A stretch of DNA of 7,532 bases, from NCBI GenBank assembly GCA_937891445.1, contig CALAFV010000049.1:1-7532 (forward strand). The letters are read 5' to 3'. The notes under the pieces were generated by a model. The model did no database searches. It had not been told where the DNA came from and saw only the letters and a program-made list of their open reading frames with translations. Made by a program: the position numbers and the translations under genes. The stretch comes from an uncultured Phycisphaerales bacterium (lineage in GTDB: Bacteria; Planctomycetota; Phycisphaerae; Phycisphaerales; UBA1924). This document shows, in pieces, positions 1-5,579 of this stretch (position 1 is the stretch's first letter; every line of letters starts with the position of its first letter).

Positions 1-875
1 CCGCCGATCTGCAGCACCGGCTCAACCGCCCAGAAGTCCTGCCACACCCCGTTGATGCCGTGATCGGCGTCGATGAACGCCAGTTGGTTCCCCCCCTCGG
101 CCTTCATCTCCGCGTACGCGGCCTTGATCTCGAACGAACTGTTGCCGGGGTGGAAGACGACGTGGTCCTGGAGCCCCGCCTCCGCGATCGCCTCGGCCAC
201 GAAGTTGATGCGCCCTTCCAGCATCTCCTGGTCGCGGTACGGGGCCTTGTGGATCGGCCCGAAGTCGTCGAAGCAGCGCACGATCCCCCCGTCGCCGTTC
301 TCCTTCAGCGCCGCGGCGATCCACAGCGTGCTGATCCCGATGAACGTCCCCGTCTCGATGACCCGCCGCGGCCGGATGTTCCGCACCAGCGAGTGCAGCA
401 GCAGCCCCCCCTCCGGGCTCAGGCTCGACGGGAACGCGAACGGGCTGTCGTACTGCCGCTTGAGCACCTGGAGCCACTTGCAGTTCGGGTTGTCCAGGTA
501 CGCCGGGAACTCCCACCGGTGCGGGTGGGTCGCCGTCGCCATCGGCGGGAAGAACTCCAGGTCGCTCCACCACGCCGGCTTCTTGTCCCGCGGCACCTTC
601 GGCCCCGGCGGCGCCGGCGGGTACTTCCCGGTCCCCGGCTCCAGTTCCGCCCGCGGCGGCACGACGCGGATGTTGCCGTGCGGCGTCTCGACAAACCCGT
701 ACGTCGATCCCCCCGTCGGGGGCGTCCATGTCGGGGCCGCGGCGCCCACCTGCGTCGGCGGCGCCATGTTCAACTTGTACCGCAGCGTCTTGGCGATATG
801 GATCGCACGGTCCCCCCCCACGGCCCGCAGCCCCGTCTTCAGGGCCTCCTTGATCGGCGACGGTTGTTCGCTCAT
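1..875 (-). CDS. Class I SAM-dependent methyltransferase, 3' end cut off by window edge
   Basis: My reverse-strand translation gives 291 residues before the window ends, with no stop. Residues 171-190 read RVIETGTFIGISTLWIAAAL, the SAM-binding glycine loop (motif I; E174, G176, G180). Residues 266-272 read AFIDADH, typical of O-methyltransferase-like families such as Methyltransf_24. The first 160 residues are not recognised; they are proline-rich around 75-100 and contain aromatic stretches (WWSDLEFFPP). No signal peptide or membrane segment is visible, so a cytoplasmic enzyme is likely. The ATG at 875 is the first start codon after an in-frame TGA 24 bases upstream, and it overlaps the stop of the upstream kinase-like gene as ATGA, implying translational coupling. 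The coding strand has several G7-G8 runs and favours G-ending codons. The substrate cannot be read from sequence; a small-molecule or sugar acceptor is plausible from context. The fold call is secure, the acceptor unknown. Confidence 0.8.
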   Translation of the reverse strand, partial: MSEQPSPIKEALKTGLRAVGGDRAIHIAKTLRYKLNMAPPTQVGAAAPTWTPPTGGSTYGFVETPHGNIRVVPPRAELEPGTGKYPPAPPGPKVPRDKKPAWWSDLEFFPPMATATHPHRWEFPAYLDNPNCKWLQVLKRQYDSPFAFPSSLSPEGGLLLHSLVRNIRPRRVIETGTFIGISTLWIAAALKENGDGGIVRCFDDFGPIHKAPYRDQEMLEGRINFVAEAIAEAGLQDHVVFHPGNSSFEIKAAYAEMKAEGGNQLAFIDADHGINGVWQDFWAVEPVLQIG

Positions 876-1771
876 CGGCGTGAGCCTAGGAGCCCCCCAT
901 CACCGGGCCAACCGTTAGGCCCCGCGTCGGGGCAGACGGAGGGGGCTGTCAGGGGGTTAACCCTGGGGGTCGGGTCGCCGTGAGCCTCGACAATCTCCGC
1001 CGCGGCTCGCCACAGCGCCCACGCCAGGGCGCTCACCGCCCCCGGCACCGGCCCCGTCCCGTCCCGCCGGGTCATCATCGCGCGGGCCGCGGCACGGACG
1101 ACCCGGCGCATCTCCCACACCGTCGGCGGGCACCCGCACCCGATCGGCTCGAGCACGAGCGACGCCAGCATGCGCTCCACGCCCCCCAGCCCCACCGGCG
1201 CAAACCGCACCGCTACGCAGTCGATCACCGCGATCTCCGGCTCGCCGCCGCGAGGAATCCTCACGATGAGGTTCGAGGGCTTGTGATCGCGGTTGAACCG
1301 CATCCCCGCCGCAAAGCGCCCCAGTTGTGCCCCGACGGCCTCCGCCACCGCCCGCTCCGTCGCCGGATCCAGGTCGCGGTACGCCAGGTGCTCCAGGAGG
1401 CTGCGTCCCTCCAGCGCCTCCATGATGAGCGTTTCCGATGCGCTCGCCGCGCCCAGTTCCCGAACCAGCGCCAGAGGCCGCGCCGTCCGCACGCCCAGCC
1501 TGCCGAGCACGATCGCGCCGCGCCACTGCCGCGCAAGCCGCCCCTGCCCCGCGGCGATCTTGACCGCCTCGGCAACACCGCGGCCGATGCGCGTCTTGAC
1601 GACAACCTCCCGCGCGGCGCCCGCGACACGCAACGTCGCGCGCCGCACCACCGCCTCCCCTTCCTGCTTGAGCACGACCCCCGACCCCTGCGACTCCGCC
1701 AGCGCATCGCGCCACGCGGCCCCGGGGGGCTCGCCGGGGGCGACGCGAACAAGGACAGGGCCGGCGGGCAT
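872..1771 (-). CDS. Kinase-fold protein resembling Kdo/LPS-core heptose kinases (KdkA/WaaP-like)
   Basis: A 299-residue protein. VVVKT at 56-60 gives a candidate ATP-binding lysine (K59). Residues 160-170 read NRDHKPSNLIV, matching the kinase catalytic loop (D162, K164, N167) with Asn where HRD kinases have His. AVIDC at 181-185 gives the metal-binding Asp (D184) in the place of DFG. This compact arrangement, with an IMEALEG hinge-like segment near 116-122, resembles lipopolysaccharide kinases that phosphorylate Kdo or heptose; a related small-molecule kinase is the alternative. The reading frame is open back to 2047, but that would run across the divergent glycosyltransferase, so I chose the ATG at 1771, which leaves a 73-bp intergenic gap. 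No Shine-Dalgarno precedes it. The stop TGA overlaps the methyltransferase start (ATGA). The last 30 residues are a low-complexity Pro/Gly tail. The divergent WaaE-like glycosyltransferase supports an LPS-core role, but this is inference. Confidence 0.75.
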   Translation of the reverse strand: MPAGPVLVRVAPGEPPGAAWRDALAESQGSGVVLKQEGEAVVRRATLRVAGAAREVVVKTRIGRGVAEAVKIAAGQGRLARQWRGAIVLGRLGVRTARPLALVRELGAASASETLIMEALEGRSLLEHLAYRDLDPATERAVAEAVGAQLGRFAAGMRFNRDHKPSNLIVRIPRGGEPEIAVIDCVAVRFAPVGLGGVERMLASLVLEPIGCGCPPTVWEMRRVVRAAARAMMTRRDGTGPVPGAVSALAWALWRAAAEIVEAHGDPTPRVNPLTAPSVCPDAGPNGWPGDGGLLGSRR

Positions 1772-1807
1772 CGCCCGTAAGGGTACACAACGCCGCGGAC
1801 CGGCCGT

Positions 1808-1836
1808 TTGACACCTCCCCGCGTGCGGCGGACCAT
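1808..1836 (+). promoter_or_regulatory. Possible promoter of the glycosyltransferase gene
   Basis: A perfect TTGACA lies at 1808-1813. At the ideal 17-base spacing the -10 position is GACCAT (1831-1836), only three of six matches to TATAAT. Transcription would start near 1843, two bases before the ATG at 1845, giving a nearly leaderless mRNA. The only purine-rich stretch before the ATG is GGCGGA (1827-1832), 12 bases away, which is far for a ribosome binding site. The weak -10 keeps confidence low. Confidence 0.3.
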
Positions 1837-1844
1837 CTGACCCT

Positions 1845-2726
1845 ATGGCCGACCCCTCCCCGGCGGGCCCAACCTCCAGCCCGGCGCTCCCGCTCTCGGT
1901 GGCGCTGGCGTGCCGCAACAACGCGGCGACGATCGGGCGGCTGCTGGACTCGCTGGCGCCCCTCGGGGCATGCGAAATCGTCGCCCTCGACAACGGATCG
2001 ACCGACGGCACGATCGAGATGCTCGAGCGAGCCGGAGCCACGGTCATCCGCGGCCAGTGGCGCGGCTACGCCAAAACCAAGCAGGAAGTCATGGACGCCT
2101 GCACGCGCCCATGGATCCTCAACCTCGACAGCGATGAATCGCTCGAGCCCGGCCTCGCCGCCGCCATTGCCGACGCCGTGCGCCGCGACGTCCCCGGCAT
2201 CGTCGCCTACCGCGTCAACCGCCAGACCTGGTACCGCGGCCGCCCCTTGCGCCACGCGTGGCAGCCGGAGTGGATCACCCGCCTCGTGCAGCGCGGCGCT
2301 GCCGAGTGGACCGGCACCGAGCCCCACCCGCGCCTCGAAGTCCGCACCGGCGGCCGTATCGCCGACCTCGGCGGCGGCGAAGGCGCGAACCTGCGCCACG
2401 ACTCCTTCGCGACCTTCGCCGAACACCTCGCACGCCAGGCGACCTACTCGCGCCTCGGCGCCGAAGCGCTCTTCGCCGAAGGCGTGCGAGGCTCATACCT
2501 GCGCCTGCTCACCTCGCCGCCGGGCGCGTTCTTCAAGCAACTCGTCCTCAAACGCGCGTTTCTCGACGGCCCGCCCGGATGGCTCGCCGCGGCAACTACC
2601 GCCGCCGGCACGCTCATGAAACACGCGATCCTGATCGAACTTTCGCAGAAGCGCGCAGGCCACGCCGCAGCGCAACCCAGCGAACTCGCTCCGTCCAACG
2701 CCCATACGCCCGCGCGGCCGCGGTGA
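1845..2726 (+). CDS. Family 2 glycosyltransferase, WaaE/KdtX-like (LPS core type)
   Basis: A 293-residue GT-A fold glycosyltransferase. After a 15-residue Pro/Ser-rich start, LSVALACRNNAATIGRLLDS (17-36) begins the nucleotide-binding domain. ALDNGSTDGT (47-56) is the sugar-nucleotide-binding motif, GYAKTKQ (74-80) follows, and LDSDE (94-98) holds the DxD metal site (D95, D97). The segment WQPEWITRLVQRG (139-151) and the C-terminal block LRHDSFATFAEHLARQATY (183-201), then PPGAFFKQLVLKRAFLDG (225-242), match the layout of WaaE-type LPS core glycosyltransferases, which transfer a hexose to inner-core sugars at the cytoplasmic membrane face. There is no predicted transmembrane helix, though 245-265 is mildly hydrophobic. 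The last 20 residues look disordered. It is divergent from the kinase-like gene across 73 bp. Donor and acceptor are not predictable. The family assignment is strong, the LPS role likely. Confidence 0.88.
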   Translation: MADPSPAGPTSSPALPLSVALACRNNAATIGRLLDSLAPLGACEIVALDNGSTDGTIEMLERAGATVIRGQWRGYAKTKQEVMDACTRPWILNLDSDESLEPGLAAAIADAVRRDVPGIVAYRVNRQTWYRGRPLRHAWQPEWITRLVQRGAAEWTGTEPHPRLEVRTGGRIADLGGGEGANLRHDSFATFAEHLARQATYSRLGAEALFAEGVRGSYLRLLTSPPGAFFKQLVLKRAFLDGPPGWLAAATTAAGTLMKHAILIELSQKRAGHAAAQPSELAPSNAHTPARPR

Positions 2727-2732
2727 TACACT
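2724..2732 (+). promoter_or_regulatory. Possible extended -10 promoter for the secreted-protein gene
   Basis: TGATACACT spans the stop codon of the glycosyltransferase gene. TACACT (2727-2732) matches TATAAT at four of six positions and is preceded by TGn, the extended -10 form. No -35 match is seen at 17 bases upstream. A start near 2739 would give a leader of about 57 bases ending in a strong ribosome binding site. The alternative is read-through from the upstream gene, which ends 69 bases before this gene's ATG. Confidence 0.3.
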
Positions 2733-2783
2733 CGGACCGACAGCCCTGGCGAGGCCGGGCGCACCCCTGACCCTCCCTGCCCC

Positions 2784-2790
2784 AAGGAGA
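2784..2790 (+). promoter_or_regulatory. Strong Shine-Dalgarno of the secreted-protein gene
   Basis: AAGGAGA lies at 2784-2790, with its GGAG core ending six bases before the ATG at 2796. It is the only near-consensus site on the plus strand of this window. It fixes the start and suggests that this gene is translated efficiently compared with its neighbours, which have weak or absent sites. Confidence 0.85.
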
Positions 2791-2795
2791 TCCCC

Positions 2796-3788
2796 ATGCG
2801 TACCCGGCTCAAGCACTTGGCCGCTATCGCCGTCTCAACGCTCACCGTCGCCGCGTCCGCGCTCGCGGGCGAGCCGATCGACATCAAGTACAAGTGGACC
2901 AAGGGCGACGTCGTCACCTACCGCATGGTCCAGGACACCACCGCCACGACCACGGTGCCGGGCCAGGCGCCGATGAGCATGACCCAGAAGTTCACCTCGA
3001 CCACCCGCATGGAGGTCCAGGACGTGGCCGAGGACGGCGCCGCGACGGTGCGCTCGATCACCGAGGCGGTCCGCGTGGAGTCGAAGGCCCCGATGATGGG
3101 CGAGATGGTCTACGACTCGAGCGATCCGAACGCCACGAAGCCCGACAACCCGATGAGCGCGGTCTTCGACGCCATGATCGGCGAAGGCTTCATCATGGTC
3201 ATCACGCCCGGCGGCGAAATCCGCAGCGTGGAGGGAATGGACAAACTCCTCGACAAGATGGCCGACCAGGTGGGTGGGCCGATGGGCGTCGAAGCCATCA
3301 AGAAGAACATGGGCGACGAGGCGATGCGCGGCACGATGGATCAGGCCTTCAAGATGTGGGCCAGGGAGGGCATCGAGCCGGGCGAGTCGTGGACCGGCAC
3401 CCTGCAACAGAAACTGCCGATGGTGGGCACCATGAAGATGGACGCCACCATGACGCTCAAGGAAGTCACCCAGACCGACGGCCTGCGTCTGGCGCGGATC
3501 GCTCACGTCATCAAGACCTCGTTCGAGCCGGACAATGAGGGGGCCATGCCCGGCATGACGATGACGATGGAGCCCGCGACCAGCGAGGGCGAAACGCTCT
3601 TCGATCTTGACCGCGGCCAACTCTACCGCATGGAAATGTCGATGCCGATGCCCCTGACCGTCACGATGAACCAGGGCGGGCAGACGATGACCATGAAGCA
3701 GGACATGACCACCAAGATGGTCATGCAGCGAGTGGAGAACACCCCGCAGGCCAAGGACAAGGCGCCCGCCGAGAAGCCCGGCTCCTGA
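2796..3788 (+). CDS. Secreted methionine-rich protein, DUF6263-like, function unknown
   Basis: A 330-residue protein. Residues 1-24 form a Sec signal peptide: positive start MRTRLKH, hydrophobic core to about residue 20, and a cleavage motif ALA before G25. The mature part opens with IDIKYKWTKGDVVTYRM (28-44), the kind of strand that begins DUF6263 proteins, and continues as alternating Thr/Met-rich beta strands. About 36 of 330 residues are Met, densest at 251-310 (14 in 60), with MTMTM- and MEMSMPMP-like runs, and there is no cysteine. The C-terminal 20 residues are Lys/Pro/Ala-rich and probably disordered. No lipobox or C-terminal membrane anchor is seen, so a periplasmic or exported soluble protein is likely. 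No catalytic motif is visible. Its strong ribosome binding site and balanced G/C content differ from its neighbours. The gene is probably its own unit, ending at the hairpin at 3812-3839. The DUF6263 assignment is from memory of the family's style and is moderate. Confidence 0.85.
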   Translation: MRTRLKHLAAIAVSTLTVAASALAGEPIDIKYKWTKGDVVTYRMVQDTTATTTVPGQAPMSMTQKFTSTTRMEVQDVAEDGAATVRSITEAVRVESKAPMMGEMVYDSSDPNATKPDNPMSAVFDAMIGEGFIMVITPGGEIRSVEGMDKLLDKMADQVGGPMGVEAIKKNMGDEAMRGTMDQAFKMWAREGIEPGESWTGTLQQKLPMVGTMKMDATMTLKEVTQTDGLRLARIAHVIKTSFEPDNEGAMPGMTMTMEPATSEGETLFDLDRGQLYRMEMSMPMPLTVTMNQGGQTMTMKQDMTTKMVMQRVENTPQAKDKAPAEKPGS

Positions 3789-3811
3789 GCCGCAGCCCTC
3801 ACCGGAACGCG

Positions 3812-3839
3812 CGTCCGCGCGGCCAGCGCCGCGCGGACG
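3812..3839. terminator. Hairpin between convergent genes, probable bidirectional terminator
   Basis: CGTCCGCGCGGC (3812-3823) and GCCGCGCGGACG (3828-3839) are perfect inverted repeats of 12 bp around the 4-base loop CAGC. The hairpin starts 24 bases after the stop of the plus-strand secreted-protein gene and lies five bases past the stop of the minus-strand alanine racemase gene. Neither side has a run of T, so it is not a classic intrinsic terminator. A GC-only stem could still stop or protect both transcripts. Confidence 0.6.
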
Positions 3840-3844
3840 TCAAT

Positions 3845-5242
3845 CTACATCGCAACCGCGACCGCCTCGGCCGCCGGCTTGGCAACCCCGCCCGTCGCCG
3901 CCGGGTAGCGGTACATGCGCTCAATGCGGCCGCTGATGCGGCACAGGAACTCGTGCGTGATCGAACCCGCCGCCGCCGCCAGCCGCGGCGGGTAGTTCGG
4001 CGCATGGCGGTCACGCCCCATGATCTCGACTTCCATGCCGACCGCGCACCAGTCCTCGGGCGCATCGGTCACGTCCACCGTGATCTGGTCCATGCTCACG
4101 CGGCCCACCACCGGGCAGTACACCTTGCGGATGTCCACATCATCCCCGCCCGAGCCACCGCTGCCGCGCTCCCAGCGCCGGCCGGTCAGCGCCACGACCC
4201 CGCCGCCGCTGCCCGTGTTGCTCAGCGCCCGCGGATACCCGTCGGCATACCCCACGGGAATGAGGGCCAGCCGCGTCGGCTGCGTCCGCCCCGGCCCGCG
4301 CGCCGGCGCCCGCCACGTTGACCCGTACCCCACGGGGAAGCCCACCGGCACTTCCTTCACGTGCGCCACCGGCGCCGTCCACCGCACCGCCGGCTCCAGC
4401 ATCTCCGCCTGCTCGCGGAACTGCAGGTTCTCCGGGTCGCGCACCCCCTCGAGCCCGAACCCGTAGAGCGACTGCCCCACGCGCACCATCGTCCCGTGGA
4501 ACTTCTCGCTCCGCAGCGTCCCCCACGTGTTCGCCGCGTGGATCGCCAGGTTCGCTCCCAGCCCCCCCGCCGCGACGAACCCCGCCGGCAGCAGCGGCTT
4601 GATCTCGTTGATCCACTCGTGGAAGACGCGCGCCTGCTCCCGCGTCGCCTCCCCGCTCTCATCCGGCGAGCAGAAGTGCGTCATCACCCCTGCCAGCGCC
4701 ACGCGCCCGCCCGCCGTTCCGCCCCCGGCCAGCCGCGCCACCAGTTTCGCCGCCTCCGACGGCAGCGCCCCGCCGCGCCCCATCCCCGTGTCGAGGAACA
4801 CGTGCGCCGCCAGCGTGCACCCCAGCCGCCCCGCGATCGCCCCCAGTTGCGTGAGTTGGTCCTCGTCGTGCACGGCGACGTGCAACCGCCCCGCCGCCGC
4901 GGCCCGGTACAGCGCATCGGTCCGATCCAACTCGCGCATCGGCGCCAGCACCAGGATCGGCGCGTTGATGTTCACCTCGGCAAGTTCGCGCGCCTCGTCC
5001 GGCGCGAACACCGCCAGCAGGTCCACGCCCCCGCCCGGCCCCTGCCCCGCCGTCACGCGCTTCGCCAGCCGCACCGCCCCCAGCCCGTACGCATCCTGCT
5101 TCAACACGGCGCACACGCCCACCTTGGGCCGCGCCACCCCCGCCCCTCCGGCCGCCGCGGCAGGCCCGCCGACAATCGAGCGGATCACGCGGAGGTTGTG
5201 GTCTACCGCACGCAGGTCGATCTCAAGGCGGCTGCTGGGCAC
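3845..5242 (-). CDS. alr: Alanine racemase (PLP-dependent)
   Basis: A 465-residue enzyme that interconverts L- and D-alanine in the cytoplasm for peptidoglycan synthesis. Conserved features in order: AVLKQDAYGLG (45-55) with the PLP lysine K48; DTGMGR (151-156); GVMTHF (185-190); MVRVGQSLYGFG (252-263) with R254, which contacts the PLP ring nitrogen; GYADGYPR (331-338) with the catalytic tyrosine Y332; and GRVSMDQ (380-386) with M384. It is longer than the usual 360-390 residues because of Gly/Ala-rich insertions near 25-40 and 343-370. Two positions differ from the Geobacillus-type enzyme: F149 where the carbamylated lysine (K129) sits, and H430 where a phosphate-binding tyrosine (Y354) is usual. 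The start is GTG at 5242: an in-frame TGA lies five codons upstream and AGGAG sits six bases before the GTG. It is convergent with the secreted-protein gene and divergent from the helicase gene. Family call very secure. Confidence 0.95.
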   Translation of the reverse strand: MPSSRLEIDLRAVDHNLRVIRSIVGGPAAAAGGAGVARPKVGVCAVLKQDAYGLGAVRLAKRVTAGQGPGGGVDLLAVFAPDEARELAEVNINAPILVLAPMRELDRTDALYRAAAAGRLHVAVHDEDQLTQLGAIAGRLGCTLAAHVFLDTGMGRGGALPSEAAKLVARLAGGGTAGGRVALAGVMTHFCSPDESGEATREQARVFHEWINEIKPLLPAGFVAAGGLGANLAIHAANTWGTLRSEKFHGTMVRVGQSLYGFGLEGVRDPENLQFREQAEMLEPAVRWTAPVAHVKEVPVGFPVGYGSTWRAPARGPGRTQPTRLALIPVGYADGYPRALSNTGSGGGVVALTGRRWERGSGGSGGDDVDIRKVYCPVVGRVSMDQITVDVTDAPEDWCAVGMEVEIMGRDRHAPNYPPRLAAAAGSITHEFLCRISGRIERMYRYPAATGGVAKPAAEAVAVAM

Positions 5243-5248
5243 TCCCCG

Positions 5249-5253
5249 CTCCT
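5249..5253 (-). promoter_or_regulatory. Shine-Dalgarno that fixes the GTG start of alr
   Basis: On the minus strand AGGAG lies six bases before the GTG at 5242. A nearby upstream ATG (5255-5257 region) is out of frame, and its TGA closes the alr frame, so GTG is the only usable start. Confidence 0.8.
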
Positions 5254-5337
5254 GTCATCCCGCCGCCCCGCCGAGTGCTGCTCGTTGCGCGGGCACGCAC
5301 GCAGCGCCCGCCGCCGCGCCCCAACCGCGGCACGTTC

Positions 5338-5380
5338 TTGTATCGACCCCCGGGCATCCCTACGATCAGTCCAACACTGA
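5338..5380 (+). promoter_or_regulatory. Possible helicase promoter with operator-like palindrome
   Basis: TTGTAT (5338-5343) and TACGAT (5361-5366) are separated by exactly 17 bases; TACGAT matches TATAAT at four of six positions and TTGTAT keeps the TTG of the -35 box. Immediately after, TCAGT-CCAAC-ACTGA (5366-5380) is a perfect 5-bp inverted repeat across the predicted transcription start near 5373, where a repressor could bind. If correct, the helicase mRNA has an untranslated leader of about 207 bases. Confidence 0.35.
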
Positions 5381-5579
5381 CGCACGGCTTGCGGCGAGGG
5401 TCATGGTACTGCCGCGGGCCACGGGGCCAAGCCCCCGCTCGATCCTCCTGTCGAGCCGGCGGCGACCGGCGGCCCCGATTCTCTCCCAGGGTCCGGTGGG
5501 CAACCGCGGTCGCGTGCCGCCGCCGACCGGCAGCCCGCACCCCACCCCCCGCGCGCGGAACATCGTTCCCACCAGCCGT

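Larger units (their letters stand above)
5243..5579. other. Divergent intergenic region between alr and the helicase gene
   Basis: These 337 bases hold no convincing separate gene. The left end carries the alr ribosome binding site. The least GC-rich part, about 5335-5380, holds the best promoter candidate and a palindrome, entered separately. From about 5403 the region is in frame with the helicase and would encode a basic, proline-rich segment (starting MVLPRATGPSP), so a longer helicase start cannot be fully excluded. An inverted repeat GGTCG/CGACC with an 11-base spacer lies near 5507-5527. No terminator or known riboswitch is recognised. Confidence 0.6.

Noticed and set aside
919..933. 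GCCCCG-CGT-CGGGGC hairpin near the end of the kinase-like gene as a terminator
   Set aside because: It lies inside coding sequence just before the coupled methyltransferase start and has no T tract.
954..963. GGGTTAACCC palindrome as an operator
   Set aside because: It is inside the kinase-like coding sequence and only 10 bp; chance is sufficient.
60..983. Long plus-strand frames opposite the methyltransferase gene
   Set aside because: They read as Arg/Pro/His-rich nonsense, while the minus strand gives clear SAM-binding motifs.
1772..2047. Upstream extension of the kinase-like gene by 92 codons
   Set aside because: It would run antisense over the start of the glycosyltransferase, and the extra residues show no motif; the ATG at 1771 fits a normal divergent gap.
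4527..5579. Helicase reading frame stays open for about 350 codons upstream, across the whole antisense of alr
   Set aside because: The translation is low-complexity Ala/Pro/Arg/Ser, has no domain, and lies opposite a clear alanine racemase. High GC and strong codon bias explain the lack of stops.
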